A stretch of DNA of 49,161 bases from contig DDXV01000009.1 in assembly GCA_002347815.1 (NCBI GenBank), forward strand, positions 1,499 to 50,659, given 5' to 3'. The notes beneath the pieces were generated by a model. The model made no database searches and was not told the origin of the DNA. It worked only from the letters and a program-made list of their open reading frames with translations. This document shows, one piece after another, positions 32,151-38,770 of this stretch. Numbering within the stretch: position 1 is the first letter of the stretch; every line of letters starts with the position of its first letter. A program made the translations under genes and the position numbers. This DNA is from Syntrophaceae bacterium UBA2251. GTDB lineage: Bacteria; Desulfobacterota; Syntrophia; Syntrophales; UBA2251.

Positions 32151-34847
32151 ATGAGCAGTGTTCCCCTGAATATCGATGGCCGGGATCTGATCGGCAAACC
32201 CGGCCAGACCATCCTTGAAGTCGCCCGTGAAAACGGCATTTTCATTCCGACCCTCTGCCACTACACGGGCACCACCAACGTCGGCGCCTGCCGCGTCTGC
32301 GTGGTCGAGGTCGAAAATGCCCGTTCGCTCGTGGCTTCCTGCTGCATGCCCATCAGTCCCGGCATGGTCGTCCGGACCGATACCCCCAAAGTCCGGGCGT
32401 CGCAGCGCATGATCGTGGAGCTCCTCTGGTCGTCGGGAGACCACAACTGCCTGACCTGCGAACAGAACGGCGCCTGCGAACTCCAGGACCTCGTTTACTG
32501 GCTGAAGATCGATCACCCCCGGTTCGCGATCCAGCCGCCGGGCCATCCGGTGGAAACCACCAACACCATGATCCAGCGCGACCTCAACAAATGCGTGCTT
32601 TGCGGTCGCTGTATCCGCGCCTGCAACGAAATCCAGGTGAACGAGGTCCTCGATTTCTCCATGCGGGGGTCGCACGCCAAAGTCGGACCGGCCTTCGACG
32701 CCGACTACATCGACTCCGAATGCGTGTTCTGCGGCGAGTGCGTCAACGTCTGTCCGACGGGCGCCATCACGTTCAAGCAGGCGCGCTTCTCCGGCCGGCC
32801 CTGGGACATGAAGAAGGTCCGCACAACCTGCGCCTATTGCGGCGTCGGCTGCCAGATCGAGCTCAACGTCCATGACGGACGGGTGATCAAGGTCACCGGG
32901 AACCGCGAGTTCGGACAGCCCAACCAGGGCAGCCTGTGCGTCAAGGGTCGCTTCGGGATGGATTTCATCCACCACCCAAGCCGTCTGACGGTCCCCCTGA
33001 TCCGCAAGAAAAAGGGCGGCGAACTGACCGAGGCCACCTGGGACGAGGCCCTGGACCTGATCGCCAAGAAGTTCAAGGCCCTGAAAAAACAGCACGGCCC
33101 GGACAGCATCGCCGGCCTGTGCTCCGCCCGCTGCACCAACGAGGAGAACTACCTCTTCCAGAAATTCATGCGCGCGGTGGTCGGCACCAACAGCGTCGAT
33201 CACTGCGCCCGTCTCTGACACTCCGTCACGGTGGCCGGTCTGGCCGCCGCATTCGGAAGTGGCGCCATGACGAACTCCATCGAGGAGATCGAACATACGG
33301 AGATGATCCTGGCGATCGGGACGAACACGACCGAGAACCATCCGGTGATCGGGGCGAAGGTCAAGCGCGCCGTTCGGCAGCGCGGCGCCAAACTCCTGGT
33401 CATCGACCCGCGGGAAATCGCGCTCACGAAGTACGCCGATCTCTGGCTCCGTCAGAAACCCGGCACGGATGTCGCGGTCTTGAACGGCCTCATGAACGTC
33501 ATCATCGCGGAGAAGCTCTACGCCGCCGACTACGTGAAGGACCGGACGGAGGGCTTCGAGGCCTTGAAGAAAGTCGTCGAGAACTATACGCCGACCTATG
33601 TGGAGGGCATCACCGGCATCCCGGCGGATGACCTGAAGAAGGCCGCCCGCCTGTACGCCGGCGCCGGCCGCGCCTCCATCCTGTACGCGATGGGGCTCAC
33701 CCAGCACATCACCGGCACGGACAACGTCAAGTCCGTGGCGAATCTCGCCATGCTCTGCGGCAACATCGGCATCGAGGGCGGAGGCGTCAACCCCCTCCGC
33801 GGCCAGAACAACGTCCAGGGCGCCTGCGACATGGGCGGCCTTCCCGTGAGCCTCCCCGCCTACCAGCCCGTCGCCAACGACGAGGCCCGCGGAAGATTCG
33901 AGAAGGCCTGGGGCGTCACGCTTCCGCCCCGTCCGGGATTGACGGTCGTGGAGATCATGAACGCCGCCCACAAGGGCGATGTCCGCGGGCTGTACATCAT
34001 GGGCGAAAACCCCATGCTGTCGGATCCCGACCTCGCGCATGTGGAGGCCGCCCTGAAGCACCTCGATTTTCTCGTCGTTCAGGACATCTTCCTGAACGAA
34101 ACGGCCCAGCTGGCCGATGTCGTCCTGCCCTCGGCCGCCTTCGCGGAAAAGGACGGAACCTTCACCAATACGGAGCGCCGCGTCCAGCGGATCCGCAAAG
34201 CCGTCTCCCCCCCCGGACAGGCACGGACCGACTGGGAAATCATTGCCGGGATCGCGAGCCGGATGGGGTATCCCATGTCCTACCGGGATGCGGAGGAGAT
34301 CATGGCGGAGATCGCCCGGGTCACCCCGAGCTATGCCGGCATCACCTATGAGCGGATCGAGCGCGAGGGCCTCCAGTGGCCCTGCCCGACCCTGGACCAC
34401 CCGGGAACGCGCTTCCTCCACAAGGAAAAATTCTCACGGGGGCTGGGCCTCTTTCACGCCATCGAGTACATCCCTCCGGCGGAGCTTCCCGACCGGGAAT
34501 ACCCGCTGATCCTCTCCACGGGTCGCGTCCTGTACCATTACCATACGGGCACGATGACGCGCCTGGCCGAGGGTCCCTCGGAGCGCTGCCCGGAGAGCCT
34601 GATCGAGATCCATCCGGAGGACGCCAGGGCCTACGGAATCGCGGATGGCCAGAAGGTGCGGGTCGCGTCGCGGCGCGGCCAGGTGGAAGCCAAGGCCCAG
34701 GTGACGGAAAAATCCCCGGCGGGCACGATCTTCATGAATTTCCACTTCCGGGAGGTGGCTGTCAATCTGTTGACGAACGCCGCACTCGACCCCATCGGGA
34801 AGATTCCCGAATACAAGGTCTGCGCGGTCAAGGTGGAAGCGGCTTAG
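32151..34847 (+). CDS. selenocysteine formate dehydrogenase catalytic subunit (TGA codon at 33216 read as Sec356)
   Basis: An 898-residue molybdopterin oxidoreductase, read through the TGA at 33216-33218. It has a [2Fe-2S] domain (Cys36, 47, 50, 64), a NuoG-type His/Cys cluster (His98, Cys100, 103, 109), two ferredoxin clusters (Cys148/151/154/158 and 191/194/197/201) and the formate dehydrogenase cluster Cys227/230/234/263. Around the TGA the reading is VDHCARL-U-HSVTVAGL: the Mo/W ligand site, where homologues have Cys or Sec. The frame on both sides is the same and the C-terminal half continues the family (molydopterin dinucleotide domain). A SECIS hairpin follows at once. GAAGGAGG precedes the ATG. 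It oxidises formate to CO2, or the reverse. Confidence 0.95.
33216..33249 (+). promoter_or_regulatory. selenocysteine UGA codon with bacterial SECIS element
   Basis: UGA at 33216-33218, 10 bases, then an 8-bp stem CGGUGGCC (33229-33236) with GGCCGCCG (33242-33249) and the loop GGUCU (33237-33241). One stem pair is U-G. The GGUCU loop about 20 bases after the UGA is the feature bound by SelB in E. coli fdhF, whose apical loop is also GGUCU-type. Confidence 0.9.
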
Positions 34848-34854
34848 TCGGCGA

Positions 34855-34892
34855 ACGGCGTCAGGGAGGGCTCCTTGCGTCCCTGACGCCGT
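34855..34892 (+). terminator. long perfect hairpin after the formate dehydrogenase gene
   Basis: ACGGCGTCAGGGA (34855-34867) pairs with TCCCTGACGCCGT (34880-34892): 13 bp, 12-base loop, starting 8 bases after the stop codon. No T-run follows, so it may stabilise or process the mRNA, or act as a weak terminator between fdhA and the downstream genes. Confidence 0.6.
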
Positions 34893-34967
34893 GAGTCGTC
34901 AACGCGTTTGGATGGGGTGACTTATTTCTGAGCGTCTTTCTTTCCACGAATCCGAGGAGGTCTCAAC

Positions 34968-35213
34968 ATGCCAAGATGGACGTACAAAACAAACATCATC
35001 GATCTGGACCAGGTGATCCCGCCCGACAAGGTTCAATGCGATCTGACGGGAGACTGTATCGTCACCGATCTCCAGGGGGGCGGACTGCCGCACTTCAAGG
35101 AAATGCTCGACAAGGAAGGCGCAAGCGAATGGGAGCTTGTGCAGTGCCAGTATCATGGCGGCAAACTCCTATGCATCTGGAAAAAAGAGATCAAAGAGGC
35201 GTTTGCCAGTTAG
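34968..35213 (+). CDS. small DUF4177-like protein
   Basis: An 81-residue protein beginning MPRWTYKTNIIDLDQ and ending KKEIKEAFAS. The pattern W-x-YK at the start, a central LDKEGASEWELVQC and a closing basic strand (GGKLLCIWKKE) is that of DUF4177: 'WEYK ... LNELGxxGWELV ... KR'. Two Cys lie in VQCDLTGDC. The start has a strong GAGGAGGTCTCAAC site. It sits between the formate dehydrogenase and the FocA-family gene, so it may be part of the formate locus; its function is unknown. Confidence 0.75.
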   Translation: MPRWTYKTNIIDLDQVIPPDKVQCDLTGDCIVTDLQGGGLPHFKEMLDKEGASEWELVQCQYHGGKLLCIWKKEIKEAFAS

Positions 35214-35359
35214 GCACGTAAGACGCGTTGCCCGCGGCCTTTCTTCCCGGCCGTCGATACCCCGGGAAAACGGGTCAAAGGCATGCCGTGAGAAAAATCC
35301 AACCGGCGATGCGGTCTTGTCGCGCCTGTTGGTCAATTTGAATGAATGGAGGTATTGTT

Positions 35360-36238
35360 ATGGCGTTTAATGCACCCCCCAAAATGGTCGGTCTGGTCGG
35401 AAATGCCGGCGTTTACAAGTCGAAGCTTTCCGTGTTTCAGTTCCTAATCCGGGGCTTCATGGCCGGGGCCTATATCGCAATCGGTGGCGCACTGTGCACC
35501 GTCTGTTCCACCGGCGTCGCACCCATCCTCGGCCCTGGCATCGCCAAAATGATTGGCGGCGCCGTGTTCCCGGTCGGCCTGATCGCCATCGTCCTGACCG
35601 GGATGGAACTGTTTACCGGTGACTGCATGCTCGTGCCCATGGCCGCCATGATGAAACGCTGCACCTGGGGCGCCGTCATGAGGAACTGGGTCTGGGTCTA
35701 CATCGGGAACGTCATCGGTTCCTTCTTTTACGCCTATTTGATGGCCGTGGGTCCCTTGGTCGATGGCACACCGGAGGGCATGGTGGTGAACGCCTTCGGC
35801 CTGACGGCCATCAATACCTCCGTCGCCAAGATTCTGACCTACAAGGTTGCCGGAACGGTTGGCCTTTGGTCTTGTTTCATGAAGGCCATCGGTTGTAACT
35901 TTCTCGTCAACATTGCCATCCTGCTTGCCATCACGGCGGACGATGTAATCAGCAAGTTTTTCGGAATCTGGTTCCCCATCATGGCCTTCGTCGCCACAGG
36001 GTTCGAACACTGTGTCGCCAATATGTACTTCCTGCCGACAGGGAAGTTCCTGACGGACTGGTATCCGGCAACCATCACGAAAATCGGGGGTCTGCTGGCT
36101 GCCAATAACGGCCTCAGTTGGGGCGATGTCTGGTTCTGGAACATCATTCCCGTGACGATCGGTAACATCGTGGGTGGATTTCTCTTTATCGGCGTGGCCT
36201 ACTACATGATGTTCCGGAAGGAAGTTCCAAAGGATTAG
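35360..36238 (+). CDS. formate/nitrite transporter family channel (FocA/FdhC-like)
   Basis: A 292-residue membrane protein with about six helices. It has the family features: FMAGAYIAIGGAL in the first helix, the GDCMLVP (GEL/NCL-like) region, WVWVYIGNVIGS and later CNFLVNIAI, and a conserved FEHCVANMYFLP in the fifth helix with the FNT-type His. The ATG at 35360 follows GGAGGT at 6 bases; the frame extends 18 bases upstream. FNT proteins pass formate, nitrite or hydrosulfide; here the neighbours make formate the best guess. It is followed 10 bases later by a small membrane protein. Confidence 0.9.
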   Translation: MAFNAPPKMVGLVGNAGVYKSKLSVFQFLIRGFMAGAYIAIGGALCTVCSTGVAPILGPGIAKMIGGAVFPVGLIAIVLTGMELFTGDCMLVPMAAMMKRCTWGAVMRNWVWVYIGNVIGSFFYAYLMAVGPLVDGTPEGMVVNAFGLTAINTSVAKILTYKVAGTVGLWSCFMKAIGCNFLVNIAILLAITADDVISKFFGIWFPIMAFVATGFEHCVANMYFLPTGKFLTDWYPATITKIGGLLAANNGLSWGDVWFWNIIPVTIGNIVGGFLFIGVAYYMMFRKEVPKD

Positions 36239-36248
36239 GGAGACGCCA

Positions 36249-36719
36249 TTGTCATTACCGGCCTGGATCACGTTTTTTATCCTTGCGGCGGCGGTATTCA
36301 TCCACGCAATGACGGTGAAGGATACCCGTTTTCTGCTTTTTGCCATCCCCGCGCTGCTCGCCATTCTGCTCATCCCCATGCTCCTGGCATGGATGAGTCG
36401 CAGGGCCTTGAACGAATCGGCGGAAGAGCACGGTGACAAAGCCAGACGCTACAAGATTGCCAATATCACCCTGGCCATGACGGGACAGGTCGTCAGCATC
36501 AGCGGGGAAGTCCGGAAGGTCAGCTTTAAGTGGCTGGGCCGACCGCACTTCCAGATCGACGACGGCACGGGAAAGGTCCGGGCGATCCTGTTTGCCATGC
36601 CCGGCGAAACGATCAACCCGGGAGACGAGGTCGAGGTTCTGGGGGTGGTCATCAAGAACATTTTTGATCGCCGGAACGCCGCCATATCCGCCGTCCGGAT
36701 CCGTAAAGCAAACGCTTGA
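36249..36719 (+). CDS. membrane protein with C-terminal OB-fold-like domain
   Basis: A 156-residue protein. Two hydrophobic segments (about residues 5-21 and 27-48) precede a soluble region, with MTGQVVSISGEVRKVSFKWLGRPHFQIDDGTGKVRAILF, which reads like an OB-fold of the tRNA-anticodon/NfeD kind. The start is TTG at 36249, after TTAGGGAGACGCCA; ATG codons are further in (residue 21). It starts 10 bases after the formate channel gene and is followed by a 50-residue membrane protein. It is not a known FNT accessory; its role is unknown. Confidence 0.65.
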   Translation: MSLPAWITFFILAAAVFIHAMTVKDTRFLLFAIPALLAILLIPMLLAWMSRRALNESAEEHGDKARRYKIANITLAMTGQVVSISGEVRKVSFKWLGRPHFQIDDGTGKVRAILFAMPGETINPGDEVEVLGVVIKNIFDRRNAAISAVRIRKANA

Positions 36720-36750
36720 CTTTAAAAACATAACTTTTCGGGAGGTCGCC

Positions 36751-36903
36751 ATGGATTCACGAGAAATTACCTTTCTGATCGGGTTTTTGATTCTGGGTAT
36801 CGCTCCGGTTTTCGCCAAGCACCTCGCCCTGGGCGTTACGGAGTTACTCATGCTGTTGGGCATCGTCATTTCGCTGTCGACCGCCTTTTCAAAGTCGTCA
36901 TAA
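36751..36903 (+). CDS. 50-residue membrane protein
   Basis: A short protein (MDSREITFLIG...) with two hydrophobic stretches, ITFLIGFLILGIAPVF and LALGVTELLMLLGIVISLST, joined by AKH. The ribosome-binding site GGGAGGTCGCC is strong and correctly placed, which is the main reason to call it. No family is recognised. It is the last gene of the operon, 31 bases after the OB-fold protein gene. Confidence 0.65.
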   Translation: MDSREITFLIGFLILGIAPVFAKHLALGVTELLMLLGIVISLSTAFSKSS

Positions 36904-37221
36904 GGCTCCGGGAAGATCGCCGGCAACAGACTTCCCATCAAGTGATCTTAGGGGATCCGGCTCCCCACCAGGCGTGGGATCCGGATCTCCTCGGTCCTCG
37001 ATGTTCTCCCATGAGGAGACGGCACTCTTTGCACACCCCCGCATGCCGGACTTGACGCGGAAAGCGGGATCCAAACGTTGTGACGTTCGCCGCCGCCCCT
37101 TGGCGGATTCCGGAGACAGATCCATAGCCCGCGACGGCGGCGCGCGGTCGGATTCCGCGCCGGCGGTCACGGGGCAACCCGTCCCTTCGCTTAAGGCTCT
37201 CGGAACACGGAGATTCGGGAG
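36904..37221. other. intergenic region of 318 bases
   Basis: No gene is supported. There are several short GC hairpins, including GGGAAG (36910-36915) with CTTCCC (36931-36936) just after the last gene of the operon, and repeated GGATCCGG-type words near 36952-36982. The leader of the next gene has GGAG at 37209-37212. Confidence 0.5.
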
Positions 37222-37899
37222 ATGAAACATCCGGCAGCCCCTCCGCTTCTTTTTGCGTGCATCCTCCTGATCGCGCTTTGCCTGGGCCTGCTGCCGCAGC
37301 TTCCGCGGGATATCGGGATCGCCGCGGCCGACATTTACCGCTGGACGGACGCCGACGGCGTCACGCACCTGTCGGACGCGCCGCCCGCCGCGGCGTCCCA
37401 TCGGCCGAACGCCGTCACCGTCAGAACGTATTCCGAACCGCAACGGGAAACCAAGGGGTCCCCCGCACCCTCCCCGGACGAGCACCGCGGGGAGGCGGTG
37501 ATCCCCTTCACCAAGAATTCTGGCGGCATCATCGTCGTGGACGCCCTGATCAACCGGAGCGTCCCGGCGCGCCTGGTGGTCGACACGGGCGCCAGCGTCA
37601 TCACGATCACCGAGGAACTCGCCCGCCGCCTTTCGCATTCGGCCCTGTCCTCCCCCGAGGCCGTGACCATCGAGGGACTGGGCGGAACGATGCAGGGCCG
37701 GTCCATCCTGATTCCCAGGCTTGACGTCGGAAACGTCGGGCGCGATCATGTGCCGGCCGTCGTCATGTCCGGCGGCAGCGGTTTCCGGGGACCGTTCGAC
37801 GGGCTTCTGGGGATGAATTTTCTCGGTGAGTTCGAACTGGCCGTGGATTACGAGAACAACCGGATCGTTCTGAAGGAAAAAAACCGTTCAAGCCGATGA
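37222..37899 (+). CDS. secreted retropepsin-like aspartyl protease with DUF4124 domain
   Basis: A 225-residue exported protein. A hydrophobic signal (about residues 7-28) is followed by a DUF4124 region with IYRWTDADGVTHLSDAPP. A proline-rich linker leads to the protease domain with VVDTGASVITIT (catalytic Asp in DTGA), the flap-like GLGGTMQGRS and GLLGMNFL. The single DTG means it should act as a homodimer, like TIGR02281/retropepsin-type bacterial proteases. The ATG is preceded by GGAG at 9 bases. It lies directly upstream of two lipoprotein genes and may share their transcript. Confidence 0.8.
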   Translation: MKHPAAPPLLFACILLIALCLGLLPQLPRDIGIAAADIYRWTDADGVTHLSDAPPAAASHRPNAVTVRTYSEPQRETKGSPAPSPDEHRGEAVIPFTKNSGGIIVVDALINRSVPARLVVDTGASVITITEELARRLSHSALSSPEAVTIEGLGGTMQGRSILIPRLDVGNVGRDHVPAVVMSGGSGFRGPFDGLLGMNFLGEFELAVDYENNRIVLKEKNRSSR

Positions 37900-37914
37900 T
37901 GAAGGAGGCCGGTG

Positions 37915-38322
37915 ATGGAAAATACGCAAGATTCAGGTCGATGGCGGAATGCCGTCGGGATGCTGGGGTTGGGAGTCCTCTGCCTGGTCCTGGCCGGATG
38001 CGCCGTTTTCGGACGGGACAAGAACTTTCACCCGTACGATCCCGCCGCGCTGACACAGATTATCCCGGGAAAATCCACCGCCGAGGATGTCACCCGCCTC
38101 TTCGGCCCCCCCACCCAGGTCGTCAAATTGACGGGCGGGAACGCCTATGTCTACTCCCGCAGTCTGAGCAAGGGGACGGGCCTCTGGCTCGTCTTCGTCA
38201 CGCTCGTCAACTATGACACCCAGTACGATCAGGTGGTCTTTTTCCTCAATCCGCAGAACGTCGTGACCCACTGCGGCAGCGCCCTGCGGTCCGGAGATGC
38301 GGCTTATGGCCTCCCGTTTTAA
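37915..38322 (+). CDS. lipoprotein with BamE/SmpA-like domain (first)
   Basis: A 135-residue lipoprotein. The signal peptide ends at the lipobox LAGC (Cys about residue 29). The mature part begins with a SmpA/OmlA-like signature, ALTQIIPGKSTAEDVTRLFGPPTQVV, as in BamE: 'PGxxxxxVxxxxGxP'. The region ends in LVFVTLVNYDTQYDQVVFFLNPQNVV. The ATG at 37915 has AAGGAGG at 6 bases. A GTG 3 bases earlier is the alternative. It overlaps the next gene, which encodes a related protein. Confidence 0.8.
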   Translation: MENTQDSGRWRNAVGMLGLGVLCLVLAGCAVFGRDKNFHPYDPAALTQIIPGKSTAEDVTRLFGPPTQVVKLTGGNAYVYSRSLSKGTGLWLVFVTLVNYDTQYDQVVFFLNPQNVVTHCGSALRSGDAAYGLPF

Positions 38323-38767
38323 AGGCCTCGCCTGGCTGCTGTCTTCGCTCGTCATCGTGACCGGCTGCCTGTCCTTCCGGGTGGAAAAGGTCACGATCGG
38401 TCCGGATGTCCCGTCGGCGGCCGCCGGTCTCACGGAGGGGAGGACGACCCTCGCGGAGATTCTTGCGCAATGCGGGGCGCCCCTCGCCGTCGAGGACCTC
38501 GGCGGCGAAACGCTCCTGATCTACGAAAAGAAATTCTACCGCGGCGGCCAGATCACCCTGGGCATCCCCATGAGCGACGTGACCGGAACCAACATCAACG
38601 TGAACACCTACGGTCGGCTCTGGCGTTACGACACCGTCGGGATGGTGCTCGACCGGGAGATGATCCTGCGGCGCCTGTTCTCGATCCGGGGATCGGCCAC
38701 CCCCCTATGGCGAAGTTTCTGGGACGATCCCCGCCCCGCTCCGGCCGCCACACCCCCGCCGCGGTGA
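38306..38767 (+). CDS. lipoprotein with BamE/SmpA-like domain (second)
   Basis: A 153-residue lipoprotein. The signal (MASRFKGLAWLLSSLVIVTGC) ends in a VTGC lipobox. The mature protein has GLTEGRTTLAEILAQCGAPLAVEDLG, again the small 'G.P' helix motif, then IYEKKFYRGGQITLG. It overlaps the first lipoprotein by 17 bases and has a GGAG site at 9 bases. The two are a tandem pair of related proteins; what they assemble is unknown. Confidence 0.75.
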   Translation: MASRFKGLAWLLSSLVIVTGCLSFRVEKVTIGPDVPSAAAGLTEGRTTLAEILAQCGAPLAVEDLGGETLLIYEKKFYRGGQITLGIPMSDVTGTNINVNTYGRLWRYDTVGMVLDREMILRRLFSIRGSATPLWRSFWDDPRPAPAATPPPR

Positions 38768-38770
38768 ACC

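Noticed and set aside
29022..34421. 1799-codon open frame on the minus strand
   Set aside because: It is the antisense of the NuoF-GltD fusion and the formate dehydrogenase. The peptide is rich in Arg, Gly, Asp and His with no domain, as is usual for antisense frames in GC-rich genes.
32151..34847. Formate dehydrogenase as a pseudogene split by a nonsense codon
   Set aside because: The TGA lies at the active-site Sec/Cys position, a SECIS hairpin follows, and both halves are otherwise intact and in frame.
35205..35240. Sigma-54 promoter before the FNT gene
   Set aside because: GGCACG and TTGC are present, but the distance between GG and GC is 15 bases instead of 10.
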